From the NCBI GenBank assembly GCA_030430725.1, contig JAUIKP010000030.1, positions 1-14,472 of the forward strand: a stretch of DNA of 14,472 bases. The letters are read 5' to 3'. Of this stretch, positions 1 through 8,908 are shown piece by piece; positions within the stretch are counted from its first letter, which is position 1, and every line of letters begins with the position of its first letter. A model generated the notes under the pieces. It was not told where the DNA came from, made no database searches, and saw nothing but the letters and a program-made list of their open reading frames with translations. This stretch comes from Nitrospiria bacterium. GTDB taxonomy: Bacteria; Nitrospirota; Nitrospiria; Nitrospirales; UBA8639. Position numbers and translations under genes: made by a program.

Positions 1-1046
1 TAGCCGACACGCTTACGGGTGTCAAGATTACTGGCATCCACTGGTTTCCCGAATAACAAGGCCTCGCCTTCCGACGCCGGGAGAAGCCCAGTCAGCATTT
101 TCATCGTGGTCGTCTTCCCACACCCGTTTGAGCCCAGAAAACCGAAGATCTCTCCGCGCTCAATCGAGAAGCTGATATTGTTGACTGCCGTGAATGTCCC
201 AAAGCGGCGAGTGAGGCCCCTGGCGACGATGGCTGGTTCACCATCGGCTTCCTTTCGAGGCGGAATCGTCAACTTGCGCTGATCCCTGCGCTTGTCCTTG
301 GGAAGAAGGGCGACAAAGGCTTCCTCAAGGCTTTCCGACCCGGTTTTGGTTCTGAGTTCTTCCGGCGAGCCTGTCGCCAGAATGTTTCCGGCATCCATGG
401 CAATAAGCCAATCAAACCGCTCAGCCTCGTCCATATAGGCCGTTGACACGAACACACTCATGCCATTGCGCCCTGCTTGGATGCTATCGATCAGGGTCCA
501 GAACTGCCGGCGTGAGAGGGGATCGACGCCGGTGGTCGGCTCATCCAGAATAAGGAGGTCCGGGTCATGGATGAGAGCGCAGCACAGCCCGACCTTTTGC
601 TTCATCCCGCCTGAGAGTTTGCCGGCCGGTCGGTCAGGAAATGGGTCGAGGCCGGTGGCTTTCAACAAGGTGTTGATGCGTGTGTGACGTTCCTCAGCAG
701 ATTGTCCGAATAGCCGACCAAAAAAGTCCAGGTTTTCAAAGACACTCAACTCCGCATAGAGATTCTTCCCGAGCCCTTGCGGCATATAGGCGATGCGCGG
801 ACAGCTGACGGTGCGGTGCCGAATGTCGGTCATGTCACCACCAAACACCTGGATGGTTCCGACCTGGATCTTGCGCGCACCGGCAATCAGGCCCAACAAC
901 GTCGATTTGCCCACGCCATCCGGACCGAGCAGGCCGACCATACAGCCGGACGGGATCTCCGCCGTCACATCATCAAGCGCGCGCGTCTTGTTATAACGAT
1001 GCGTGACGCCAGACACGCTCGCGATTATGGCGCTCATGTTGGTCAT
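1..1046 (-). CDS. rbbA: RbbA/YhiH-like ABC transporter, two ATPase domains, partial (C-terminus off window)
   Basis: ATP-driven inner-membrane exporter component. The first 348 residues are visible and the frame is still open at base 1. The first ATPase domain has Walker [10 protein letters not shown] at about residues 39-47, the signature LSGGMKQK at about 143-150, and Walker [14 protein letters not shown] soon after. A second ATPase domain begins near residue 275, with Walker [10 protein letters not shown] at about 300, followed by [18 protein letters not shown]. This order and wording is characteristic of RbbA/YhiH, in which two ATPases precede an ABC-2 permease in one chain of about 900 residues; the permease would lie left of the window. 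The start at 1046 follows GAGGTG with 8 bases spacing; an in-frame ATG at 1037 is an alternative. It begins 12 bases after the HlyD-type gene, as in the E. coli yhiI-rbbA-yhhJ order. A YbhF-like double-ATPase is a less likely alternative. Export of a toxic compound is inferred; the substrate is unknown. Confidence 0.9.
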   Translation of the reverse strand, partial: MTNMSAIIASVSGVTHRYNKTRALDDVTAEIPSGCMVGLLGPDGVGKSTLLGLIAGARKIQVGTIQVFGGDMTDIRHRTVSCPRIAYMPQGLGKNLYAELSVFENLDFFGRLFGQSAEERHTRINTLLKATGLDPFPDRPAGKLSGGMKQKVGLCCALIHDPDLLILDEPTTGVDPLSRRQFWTLIDSIQAGRNGMSVFVSTAYMDEAERFDWLIAMDAGNILATGSPEELRTKTGSESLEEAFVALLPKDKRRDQRKLTIPPRKEADGEPAIVARGLTRRFGTFTAVNNISFSIERGEIFGFLGSNGCGKTTTMKMLTGLLPASEGEALLFGKPVDASNLDTRKRVG

Positions 1047-1058
1047 GGCTCACACACC

Positions 1059-2057
1059 TCATTTCGGATCGCCCGGGTAACGCTTTTCAAGGAATTCAGG
1101 CCACGCAACAGTGTCATCGAGTCGCACGTATGCCACACCCCTGACGCCTGTTTTCACCTTTTCAATGTGCTTGATAACCAGCTCCTGCGGGATCTTGACC
1201 TTGACCCGAAACATCAGCTTCTCCCGCTCACTCAGAGTCTCTACCTGCTTGGGCGTAAACTGCGCTTCCGGGGCTACGAAGCTCACCGTGGCCGGGACGG
1301 CATATTCAGACGTTCTGGCATCGAACACAATTCGTGCCTCCGCGCCGACCGACAGCCGTGCGGCATCCCGTGATGGAAGAAAAATCTCCATATATACCTC
1401 ACCCAGATCCACAAGGGTCAGGACTTTGCCTCCCGCTGCCAGCACTTCCCCCTCCCGGGAGAGTCGATAGAGGACACGTCCTACAACCGGAGTCTTCAAA
1501 AACGCATCATCAATTTGCGTCTGAATTCTCGTCACTTCAGCACGTGCGGCATCAATCGCACGGTTTTGAGTTTGACGATTGGCCGCCGACGCATTCAACG
1601 TCGCGATGGCAATATCCCTCTGGCTCTGCCGATGATCGAAGGTCCGCTTCGACAAAGAACCCTTCCGGACGAGGGGCAAGGCACGGGCCAATTCCTGCTG
1701 GGCTAGCTTGAGTTCACTTTTTCTCTGGACAATCACCGCCTCGCTCTCCTTCATCGCAGCCTCTGCTTTGGCAAGTTCGGCCTTGGCTTTGGCCAGTTCG
1801 GCCTCCTGCTCCAGCGTGTCCATTTTCGCAAGCAACTGACCCGGCTGAACTAAATCACCTTCATAGACAAAAATTTCATGCACACGACCGGCATACTTGG
1901 AAGCAATATCGACCTCATCGGCCTCAATACGACCGTTGCCGAACACGATGCCCTGTGGAATAGGAGGGGGTTGATTCTGCCACCATTGCCATACTCCAAT
2001 GACACCCGCCGCTGACAACACTCCCAGTATCACAAACTGTAAGGTCGTCCGGGTCAT
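1059..2057 (-). CDS. HlyD/YhiI-type periplasmic membrane-fusion (adaptor) protein
   Basis: Periplasmic adaptor that links an inner-membrane ABC exporter to an outer-membrane channel. The 332-residue chain starts with an inner-membrane anchor at about residues 6-26 (LQFVILGVLSAAGVIGVW). The first half of a lipoyl-like domain (GRIEADEVDIASKYAGRV, then VYEGDLVQPGQLLAKMDT) lies at about 42-80. A long Ala/Glu/Lys/Arg-rich coiled coil spans about 82-190. The second lipoyl half (TPVVGRVLYRLSREGEVLAAGG) and a beta-barrel segment with SVGAEARIVFD follow. Length and layout match YhiI/HlyD_D23 proteins. The ATG at 2057 has GGAGG six bases upstream. The gene lies between the outer-membrane factor (69 bases upstream) and the RbbA-like ATPase (12 bases downstream), so the three are almost certainly one export operon. 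Confidence 0.92.
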   Translation of the reverse strand: MTRTTLQFVILGVLSAAGVIGVWQWWQNQPPPIPQGIVFGNGRIEADEVDIASKYAGRVHEIFVYEGDLVQPGQLLAKMDTLEQEAELAKAKAELAKAEAAMKESEAVIVQRKSELKLAQQELARALPLVRKGSLSKRTFDHRQSQRDIAIATLNASAANRQTQNRAIDAARAEVTRIQTQIDDAFLKTPVVGRVLYRLSREGEVLAAGGKVLTLVDLGEVYMEIFLPSRDAARLSVGAEARIVFDARTSEYAVPATVSFVAPEAQFTPKQVETLSEREKLMFRVKVKIPQELVIKHIEKVKTGVRGVAYVRLDDTVAWPEFLEKRYPGDPK

Positions 2058-2126
2058 GAAGCGCCTCCACTGAGATCCGGATTCACGTGGTCACGGCCTT
2101 GGCCCATGTCAAGGTGAGTGGTTTTC

Positions 2127-3623
2127 CTATTTGTCACGTACTCCCCCTTCTGTCTGCTTTTGATGGCCTCCATCGATGCTCGACTCATGAATATCTTCCG
2201 GCGCTAGCGTCGCCCATCCTCCCCCAAGCGCCTTATACAGACTAATGATGTTCGTTGTAACCTGGGCATTGCTGGCCGCCAACTGATCCTGAATGGTGAG
2301 CAGAGACCGCTGGGCATCCAGGACGCTGAGAAAGTCGTTTTCTCCTGCACGATATTGGTCGTCCGCCACCTCAACCATGCGGCGCGTGGCCTCTTCAGCC
2401 TCGACTAATGATTGACGACGGATCAGTTCCTTGCCATAAGCCACCAGGGCGTCCTCCACATCCTGGAGCCCGATGAGCACGGACGCTTCATAGGCAATCA
2501 ACGCCTGCTCCTGTCTGGCATTTTGGACTTCGATATTTTGGCGGATTCGGCCGGCATCAAACACTCTCCACTGAATGGTTGGGCCAAGATTGTACACACG
2601 ATTGATCGGGGCCACGAGGTCTCCGGCACTAAACGACTCAAGGCCGATTGATCCAACGAGGGTCAACTTGGGATACAGCTCCGCCGTCGCCACACCAATT
2701 TGAGCCGTCTGCGCCGCGAGTTCACGCTCGGCTTGTCGAACATCCGGTCTCCTGCGCAACAAATCCGCAGGCACACCAATTGCCAATTGAGGAGGGGCGA
2801 GTGGAACATGTCCCGGCTTCCTGAGCTCCTCATTCAATGCAGCCGGTTCTTGGCCGAGCAGAACCGCCAGCCGATGTTTGGCTTGGGCGAGAGACGTCTC
2901 CAAGGTGGGAATTTGGGACCGGGTCGCCTCGAGATTGGAGCGGGCTTGCTCAACATCAAGCCGCGAAACTTCTCCGCCTTCGAAGTTGGCCAACACGAGT
3001 TCAAAAGTCTTCGCCTGAGCATCCCGATTTGCTTTGGCGACCGCTATTCGTGTCTGAAAGGACCGCACTTCCACATAATTCAGTGCTACTTCTGCGAGCA
3101 ACGTGACCAGGATATCCCGATACTCTTCCTCAGTGGCTTGAAATTCCGCTACGGAAGATTCGACCTGTCGCTGGAGGCGCCCAAACAGATCAATCTCCCA
3201 TGCGGCATCAAACCCGGCCTGGTAGTACGAGGTCGTAGCCGAGAGAACGTTTTCCTGATTCGTCCCAAAGCGAAAGCGCTTACGGGCCACTGACCCGGCG
3301 GCATCAATGGTCGGAAAACGGTCAGCTTCACTTATGCCCCGTTGAGCGCGCGCTTCGCGAATGCGCGCCGCGGCCTGGCGCAAATCAAGATTACCTCCGA
3401 CGGCCCTTTCAATCAGCATATTCAGTTTCGGATCGTTCAGGGTCGTCCACCATTGACTCAGAGTGGCTGTATCGTCAGGAGTTGCGCGCAGCCCACCTGT
3501 CAGCTCACTGCTAAACGTCTCGGGCGTCTGGAGTTCCGGCGGGACATAGTCCGGACCCACGGTCGTACAGCCTATAACCTGTAAGCTGAGCAGGAACGTG
3601 ATCAGTGCACGGATTGACCTCAT
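2127..3623 (-). CDS. TolC/NodT-family outer-membrane efflux lipoprotein
   Basis: Outer-membrane channel subunit of a tripartite efflux pump (RND-type outer-membrane factor, NodT/OprM family). From the ATG at 3623 the protein has 498 residues. It opens with a lipoprotein signal: basic MRSIRA, a hydrophobic core, then the lipobox VIGC (Cys about residue 19) followed by TTVGPDYVPPE, a classic start of mature OprM/NodT proteins. Two TolC repeats are visible, with helix-rich segments such as RQAAARIREARAQRG and the typical LLRRRPDVRQAERELAAQTAQIGVA in the middle and WRVFDAGRIRQNIE further on. An ATG at 3671 is in frame and would add 16 residues (MTCPHSVNAIGLGSSF) before the signal peptide; the lipobox geometry argues for 3623, although neither start has a strong ribosome-binding site. 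It is the first gene of the exporter cassette and should dock to the HlyD-type adaptor. The ATPase is an ABC type, so a NodT channel here serves an ABC rather than an RND pump. Confidence 0.93.
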   Translation of the reverse strand: MRSIRALITFLLSLQVIGCTTVGPDYVPPELQTPETFSSELTGGLRATPDDTATLSQWWTTLNDPKLNMLIERAVGGNLDLRQAAARIREARAQRGISEADRFPTIDAAGSVARKRFRFGTNQENVLSATTSYYQAGFDAAWEIDLFGRLQRQVESSVAEFQATEEEYRDILVTLLAEVALNYVEVRSFQTRIAVAKANRDAQAKTFELVLANFEGGEVSRLDVEQARSNLEATRSQIPTLETSLAQAKHRLAVLLGQEPAALNEELRKPGHVPLAPPQLAIGVPADLLRRRPDVRQAERELAAQTAQIGVATAELYPKLTLVGSIGLESFSAGDLVAPINRVYNLGPTIQWRVFDAGRIRQNIEVQNARQEQALIAYEASVLIGLQDVEDALVAYGKELIRRQSLVEAEEATRRMVEVADDQYRAGENDFLSVLDAQRSLLTIQDQLAASNAQVTTNIISLYKALGGGWATLAPEDIHESSIDGGHQKQTEGGVRDK

Positions 3624-3682
3624 GAAGGATGATCCCAAACCAATAGCGTTGACCGAATGCGGGCAGGTCATGAGATTTAATT

Positions 3683-3703
3683 GTTCCTTGTACCACGAGG
3701 AAC
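3683..3703. promoter_or_regulatory. 9-bp hairpin / inverted repeat upstream of the efflux cassette
   Basis: GTTCCTTGT and ACGAGGAAC pair around the loop ACC, giving nine pairs including one G-T. It lies between the tandem SpoIIAA-like gene (stop at 3738) and the efflux lipoprotein start (3623), about 60 bases before that start. On the transcribed strand it is followed by AATTAAATCTC, with no proper T-run, so a strong intrinsic terminator is not supported. It could be an operator for the efflux genes or a partial terminator and processing site. Confidence 0.4.
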
Positions 3704-3737
3704 ATGGATTCTTGTCATGAGCAGGCAGCCGGTTAGG

Positions 3738-4577
3738 TTATTGAGCGGGTTCTGCTCCCAGCCAAGCCCATGCCTCACTTTCCCGATCTTCAGGAAATGT
3801 GCGCATATCCATATCGGCAAACGCGGGATTGACGGTCTCAATGACCTTGCACATCCATCCTGGCGCACCGACGATGGCGTAGCGCTCGACCTTCTGTATG
3901 GCGGCCAGCTTTATCGAAAGAAGGCCGCTTTGCATAAATATTGCCGGATCGATCCCACCAAAACGTTTGATCCGGTTCAGTAACCGCACCTTCTGGTGCC
4001 GCTCCAGAAATATTTCAAATGTTTTGATGACCTCGGGCATTTCCTTCTCCGAAATCACGCCGTTGATCTCAAAGGCCAGGACATCGTCCTTTGATGTGGG
4101 AAGAAACCGGAAAGCCGGAGGTTGAAATTTTCCGGCTTTCGGCAGCTCCGAGGCCCACCTTATGGCCTCATTGCGCTCATCGGACGGGAATACCTTCATC
4201 TCCACGGTCGGAAATAGAGCGCTCATGAACCCGATCAGGGCGTGCGGCCATTCCTTGCCTGAAACAAAGGCAAAGCGGGTGAATCGATTGATATGCCTGA
4301 GAAGCTCAAGATCGGCCTTCGTACCTTCCACAAATGCATCGGCGTTCATGTCCGACAAGCCTGTGAAGTCCACCACCATGCTCAGCTGATCATGGTTGAT
4401 CAGTTTTTCATCAAGAATGAACTTATACTTTTTAATGTCCTCGCCCGTCAGTTTGTCACTGAAATGCATGGCCATTACGTAATCCGGCGCGGGTACGTGT
4501 TGATACATATTGATTGCCCCCAGAAGTTTTTGATAAGAGTGAATCGTTCCTCCGGCTTTCATAGGCTGAACGTTCAT
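3738..4577 (-). CDS. Protein with two tandem SpoIIAA-like (STAS-fold) domains
   Basis: Probably a cytoplasmic regulatory or membrane-associated protein; the SpoIIAA-like family (related to STAS anti-sigma antagonists) has no firmly known biochemical role. The 279 residues contain two family domains in a row. The first spans about 24-145: YQHVPAPDYVMAMHF, LTGEDIKKY, then RFAFVSGKEW and KVFPSDERNEAIRW. The second spans about 155-275: FRFLPTSKDDVLAFEINGVI, then RYAIVGAPGW and RTFPEDRESEAWAWL. The shared end pattern is R-x-A-[FI]-V...W...F-P-x-[DE]...A-x-x-W. A usual member has one domain of about 120 residues. The gene begins 35 bases after the synthetase-GNAT gene, so the two are likely co-transcribed. 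The start is uncertain: ATG at 4577, 4562 or 4508. The last would begin with MYQH, as family members usually do, and none has a clear ribosome-binding site. Confidence 0.8.
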   Translation of the reverse strand: MNVQPMKAGGTIHSYQKLLGAINMYQHVPAPDYVMAMHFSDKLTGEDIKKYKFILDEKLINHDQLSMVVDFTGLSDMNADAFVEGTKADLELLRHINRFTRFAFVSGKEWPHALIGFMSALFPTVEMKVFPSDERNEAIRWASELPKAGKFQPPAFRFLPTSKDDVLAFEINGVISEKEMPEVIKTFEIFLERHQKVRLLNRIKRFGGIDPAIFMQSGLLSIKLAAIQKVERYAIVGAPGWMCKVIETVNPAFADMDMRTFPEDRESEAWAWLGAEPAQ

Positions 4578-4612
4578 TGAGGATCAGCGATCATGCAAAC
4601 CATTTTCCCCCA

Positions 4613-7312
4613 TCATTGAGATCCGCCGGTGAGATTCAGGGAAATCTCCATTGCATCTCCCTCTGCTGTAAGTTTTTTGGTAAATCCGGTGCGCCGCGCC
4701 AACTCCAACATCCCGGTATTGTCCGTTAAGACCTGTCCCATGATCTGCGCCATACCCCGCTGCCGGCAATACCGGATCATTTTCTCCAACAACAATCGTC
4801 CCAACCCCTGTCCCTTCATATCCGACCGGACAATAATGGCAAACTCGGCGGTGTGATTGTTGGCATCATTAGCCGTGCGAACCACACCAAGGGTTTCAGA
4901 CCGGTTCGCCTTATCCTTGCCTACCGCAATGAACGCCATTTCCCGGTCGTAATCGATCTGGGTAAAGCGGGCCATTTGTGAATGGGGTAATTCCCGAATA
5001 AGTCCGAAAAACCGGAACCGAATATCCTCCTGGGACAACCGTGAAAAAAATTCGTTATGAGCCGGTTCATCCTCAGGACGAATGGGCCGACACAGAATCC
5101 GTTTTCCCGATCGCAGAGTCATCCACTCCTCAAGCTCTTCCGGATAGGGACGAATGGCCAAATGGTGCGGACCTGAAATCCGGGACGGGGCAATTTTCAT
5201 TCTGGCATCCAACGCCAAGACCCCATTCTGGTCTGCGAGAAGGGGATTAATATCCAGCTCAGCAATTTCAGGAAAATCCTGCACGAGATGGGAAATTTGC
5301 ATCAACGTCAGACAGAGCGCTTCAAGATCAATGGCAGGATGAGTCCGGAAGCCTTGCAATAAGGAAGCTATTCTCGTTGCCTGAATCAGATCCTTGGCTA
5401 ATTTCATGTTCAAAGGAGGGAGAGCCATGGCATGATCCCCTAACAATTCAACGGCAATCCCCCCCTGCCCGAACACAATGACCGGTCCAAATACGGCATC
5501 GACGGTCACCCCCACCAATAATTCGTACGCACCAGGCCGACGGGCCATCGGTTGGACCGTCACACCTCGCATTTCCGCCCCCGGATGAAGTTGCTGCAAC
5601 CGGTCCCTCATTCCCTGAAAGGCGGTTTCAACGGCCTTGGAATTTTCCACATCAAGCACGACACCCCCGACATCCGTTTTATGAGTAATGTCGGGAGAAA
5701 GAATTTTCAACGCAACTGGAAAACCCACTTGTTCTGCAAAGCGAATGGCCTGCTCGGCGGTGGATGCGATATGGGTCTCCACCGTGGGAATCCCATAGGC
5801 AGCCAGAATGGCCTTTGCCTCCGGCTCATTCAACAGAGAATGCCCCTGCGCTAACTCCTGCTCAATCACGTATCGTGCGGACGACGTGGCCGGTTGAAAT
5901 TCACGTGGAATGGATGGGGGAATTTCCATCAGCATGCGCTGCCGTTGGGAGTATCGAATCAGGTGCAGGAAGGCGCGCACCGCCTTTTCAGGTGTGCCAT
6001 AGGTGGGAATATTGGCCTCGGCGAACATACGCCGGGCCTGAAGGGTGGTTTGGCCTCCAAGCCAACTGGTCAACACATTTTTCTTGGAGGACGAGGCGCG
6101 AACCGCTTTCACCACGGCCAGCGCAGCCTCCTCGCTGGTGACGACTGCTGTGGGAGCATGGGTCACGATAACCGCATCCACATCCGGCGCGTTCAGGACA
6201 CTGGTCAATGCCTGCGCATAGCGGTCCCCTCTCGCATCCCCGACGATATCAACAGGATTTCCGTGGGACCAGCTTGCCGGCAACAGGGCGGTCAATTCCT
6301 GGATGGTGGCCTCCGACAAGCCCGCAAGGGCACCCCCGCCTTCGGCAAAGGCATCGGCGGCCAGAACTCCGGGCCCCCCTCCGTTTGTTACGATCGCTAA
6401 TCGTTCTCCCTGTAATGGACGGGCTCGCTCCAGGGTTTCGACGGCATCGAACAATTCATCGATTTCAAATACCCGCAAGATTCCAGCCCGGCAGAATGCG
6501 GCATCGTACACCTCATCACGACCGATGAGTGCCCCGGTATGGGAACTGGCGGCGGTGGCCCCTTCCGGAAGTCGTCCCGCTTTAATCGCCAAGACCGGTT
6601 TATTCCGAGCGGCGGCTCTGGCCGCCGACATAAACTTTCTGGCCTGCGTGATGGATTCGATGTACAAAAGAATGGCCCGGGTATCGGGGTCGCTGCCCAG
6701 ATAATCCAGGACATCACCAACATCGATATCCAGGCTGTCTCCCAGGGAAAGAAAATGCGAAAAGCCGATTCCCTTAGATCTGGCCCAATCCAACACAGCC
6801 GTGCAAAGAGCGCCTGACTGGGAAAGAAACGCCAGCGAGCCCGGGAGCGCTTCCACGTGGGCAAAACTGGCATTGAGTCCCAGCCGGGGAATGAGCATGC
6901 CAACGGTATTCGGACCCAGAATGCGTATACCGAATTTTCTTGCGGTTTCCAGCATGTCCGTCCAATCCGTCGCACCCTCCCTCCCGGACGCATTCTGCCT
7001 GATGCCGGCTGTCAGAATGACCGCAGCCCGGACTCCGCGTTCGCCTAATTCTTGAAGCAACCGGGGAATAGTGTTGGGAGGGGTACACAGAATGGCGAGA
7101 TCGGGATTGGCCGGCAGGGCCTTCACATCGGGATAGGCCAGCACCCCGCACACCGCCTGATACTTTGGATTCACGGGAAGAATAGGCCCTTCGAATCCCC
7201 CTTTGAGAAGATTCTGCATCACCACACTTCCGACCCGACGAGGTCGATTTGAGGCACCGATCACCGCAATGGACTGGGGTTCAAAGAGGTACTTGAAATT
7301 TCGAATACTCAT
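4613..7312 (-). CDS. ADP-forming acyl-CoA synthetase fused to GNAT acetyltransferase (Pat/PatZ-like)
   Basis: Multidomain protein related to Salmonella Pat and E. coli PatZ (YfiQ), which acetylate lysines using acetyl-CoA, and to ADP-forming acetyl-CoA synthetases, which make ATP from acyl-CoA. From the ATG at 7312 it has 899 residues. A CoA-binding Rossmann domain starts MSIRNFKYLFEPQSIAVIGA with GASNRPRRVG. A succinyl-CoA-ligase-like region carries SSHTGAL with the likely phospho-accepting His258. An ATP-grasp domain starts near residue 495 (EPEAKAILAAYGIPTVET). The GNAT domain covers about 730-895, with the acetyl-CoA loop KGQGLG near 830. The conserved His suggests the synthetase half may be active, whereas in Salmonella Pat that half is thought to be non-catalytic. 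The start at 7312 has AAAGG eight bases upstream; an in-frame ATG at 7354 adds 14 unlike residues. Substrate (acetate or another acid) and acetylation targets are inferred only. Confidence 0.93.
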   Translation of the reverse strand: MSIRNFKYLFEPQSIAVIGASNRPRRVGSVVMQNLLKGGFEGPILPVNPKYQAVCGVLAYPDVKALPANPDLAILCTPPNTIPRLLQELGERGVRAAVILTAGIRQNASGREGATDWTDMLETARKFGIRILGPNTVGMLIPRLGLNASFAHVEALPGSLAFLSQSGALCTAVLDWARSKGIGFSHFLSLGDSLDIDVGDVLDYLGSDPDTRAILLYIESITQARKFMSAARAAARNKPVLAIKAGRLPEGATAASSHTGALIGRDEVYDAAFCRAGILRVFEIDELFDAVETLERARPLQGERLAIVTNGGGPGVLAADAFAEGGGALAGLSEATIQELTALLPASWSHGNPVDIVGDARGDRYAQALTSVLNAPDVDAVIVTHAPTAVVTSEEAALAVVKAVRASSSKKNVLTSWLGGQTTLQARRMFAEANIPTYGTPEKAVRAFLHLIRYSQRQRMLMEIPPSIPREFQPATSSARYVIEQELAQGHSLLNEPEAKAILAAYGIPTVETHIASTAEQAIRFAEQVGFPVALKILSPDITHKTDVGGVVLDVENSKAVETAFQGMRDRLQQLHPGAEMRGVTVQPMARRPGAYELLVGVTVDAVFGPVIVFGQGGIAVELLGDHAMALPPLNMKLAKDLIQATRIASLLQGFRTHPAIDLEALCLTLMQISHLVQDFPEIAELDINPLLADQNGVLALDARMKIAPSRISGPHHLAIRPYPEELEEWMTLRSGKRILCRPIRPEDEPAHNEFFSRLSQEDIRFRFFGLIRELPHSQMARFTQIDYDREMAFIAVGKDKANRSETLGVVRTANDANNHTAEFAIIVRSDMKGQGLGRLLLEKMIRYCRQRGMAQIMGQVLTDNTGMLELARRTGFTKKLTAEGDAMEISLNLTGGSQ

Positions 7313-7496
7313 GACACATGCCTTTATATGAAAATTGTCAACCTTTTCTGTCATACCGATCGCCGCTGTGAAGAGGGTGTCGGGTCATGACGTGAGAAAC
7401 GGGGCCATTCTGCTGTCCGCTTCCATTGGCAGAGAAGAGCGCCAGCAGCAGACTCTTCATACGACAAGACAGCTTTCTCGCACAGATTTCTGAGAA

Positions 7497-8435
7497 TCAC
7501 TCCTTCTTGTTGTTTCGAATAACTGCCACCGAACATCCGACACTATGGGCAACCTTGTTGGACACACTGCCCAGAAACACCCGTTTGACTCCGGTCGAGC
7601 CACGCGACCCCAGGACAACAAGGTCAGCTCGCACATATCGAACAGCTTTAAGAATTTCATCTCCGGGATTGCCGAACGCCAATCGCTCCTGTATTTGAAG
7701 ATCAGGAGAACCCAAGGCCTTTCGAGTCTGTTTAAGAAGTTTCGCTCCTTCCCGGCCTCGAATCGCCAGGAGTTCTTCGGCTAATTGTGCAAATTTTTTC
7801 TCCTTCTTGCTATCAGTCATCAAGGCTTGTTCGGTTTCGAACACATGTTTTTTGACGACATGAAGAATGGTGATCTGGGATGAAGGAGGTAAGACCAGAT
7901 TTTTCACAAAGTCGACGGCCGTCCGCGAATCGGCAGATCCATCAATAGCCAGGAGAAGGTTCATGCCTGGAGGAGCCTTTTTTCCCCTGGCCATGGGGCG
8001 AGCAATCAACACCGAGCATGGCGCTTCCTGTAACACCCATTGACTGACACTCCCGAGTAAAAACCCCGTCGCCTTGGAATACCCACGTGATCCGAGGACC
8101 ACCAAATCAATGTCTTTCGCATGAATGGTTTTTAAGATTTCCTCGCCAGGAAAACCCTTTTTCACAAGAGGACACATTTCCACATTCTGATGACTCACCC
8201 TTTTTTCGACCTTACTCAGAAACTGACGTGCCTGTTCAAGCGCCTGCTTTTGAACCTCTTGAACCTGTTGGGAGATTTTCAAAATCCGTTCCTTCGCCAA
8301 ACCCGTAATCTTTTGTGGGATGGGGTTCACATGGAGCAGAAACAGATCGGATCCATCGGGCAGTGTCAACTTACTGAGGATCTGAATGGCTCCTTCGGAA
8401 ATGCGGGTTTGTTCTACCGCCAACAACACTTTCAT
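7497..8435 (-). CDS. Universal stress protein with two UspA domains
   Basis: Cytoplasmic stress protein of the ATP-binding UspA class. It has 312 residues and two domains. Domain 1 begins MKVLLAVEQTRISEGAI and carries the nucleotide loop GSRGYSKATGFLLGS. Domain 2 begins MNLLLAIDGSADSRTAV and carries GSRGSTGVKRVFLGS. Both loops fit G-x2-G-x9-G-S, so both could bind ATP. In domain 1 the usual early Asp (V-D-x-S) is replaced by Glu (AVEQT), while domain 2 keeps the standard IDGS. The start is ATG at 8435, seven bases after AAGGAG; an ATG at 8438 directly before it is too close. The synthetase-GNAT gene follows after 184 bases. In other bacteria tandem Usp proteins respond to energy or oxygen limitation, and the neighbour makes a link to acyl-CoA or ATP balance plausible here. 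Confidence 0.93.
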   Translation of the reverse strand: MKVLLAVEQTRISEGAIQILSKLTLPDGSDLFLLHVNPIPQKITGLAKERILKISQQVQEVQKQALEQARQFLSKVEKRVSHQNVEMCPLVKKGFPGEEILKTIHAKDIDLVVLGSRGYSKATGFLLGSVSQWVLQEAPCSVLIARPMARGKKAPPGMNLLLAIDGSADSRTAVDFVKNLVLPPSSQITILHVVKKHVFETEQALMTDSKKEKKFAQLAEELLAIRGREGAKLLKQTRKALGSPDLQIQERLAFGNPGDEILKAVRYVRADLVVLGSRGSTGVKRVFLGSVSNKVAHSVGCSVAVIRNNKKE

Positions 8436-8475
8436 CATTGTGCTCCTTTCGACCCATAACAAAAAAAACCAACAT
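8436..8475 (-). promoter_or_regulatory. Ribosome-binding site and A8 tract before the universal stress gene
   Basis: On the minus strand GAAAGGAGCACA precedes the double start ATGATG; AAGGAG spacing favours the second ATG (8435). Upstream is a run of eight T on that strand (A at 8461-8468), flanked by possible TTGAAA and TATGGG boxes about 16 bases apart. The ribosome-binding site is clear, the promoter boxes are weak. Confidence 0.45.
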
Positions 8476-8908
8476 TTCAATCCCAGTTTACCTTATGCCT
8501 CCCGTTTCTGTATTTCTTTTTCCCAACTCCATGAGCCCCTGGTAGCTGACAGATAACCGAATCAACGACACTAGACCTCATCGCAGCAAGGTTCGTGGAG
8601 CGTTATGCCCCAGGCATCACTACCCGGCAGTGTGGGTTTAGGGAAAATTTTTCTTATATTTTCTGTTGCGAGGTGTCTCATTCCCATACAGACGATCGAG
8701 ATCATACCCCATCAAAGCTTATGGCTTTTGTGGCCAGTGAGAATTTAGGAAGTGACGTGTCCCTGTTACCACGCGTATGAGAGGAAGGCATAAATGGATT
8801 CCCGATGCGTGATTATACTGAATACCGGAATATTTTGTGACACGCCGAGCCGTCATCAATCCATTGGGGGCTCTCTCCGTTTTCATCGCGTTGCTCCCCG
8901 ATGAAGAC

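Noticed and set aside
777..1373. Plus-strand open frame of 198 codons
   Set aside because: It lies antisense over the RbbA-like and HlyD-like genes, has no family resemblance, and its His/Arg-rich composition is typical of a shadow frame.
2700..3293. Plus-strand open frame of 197 codons
   Set aside because: Fully antisense to the efflux lipoprotein gene, whose motifs are unmistakable.
5894..6993. Long open frames on both strands within the synthetase gene
   Set aside because: They are off-frame or antisense copies inside a clearly coding domain sequence.
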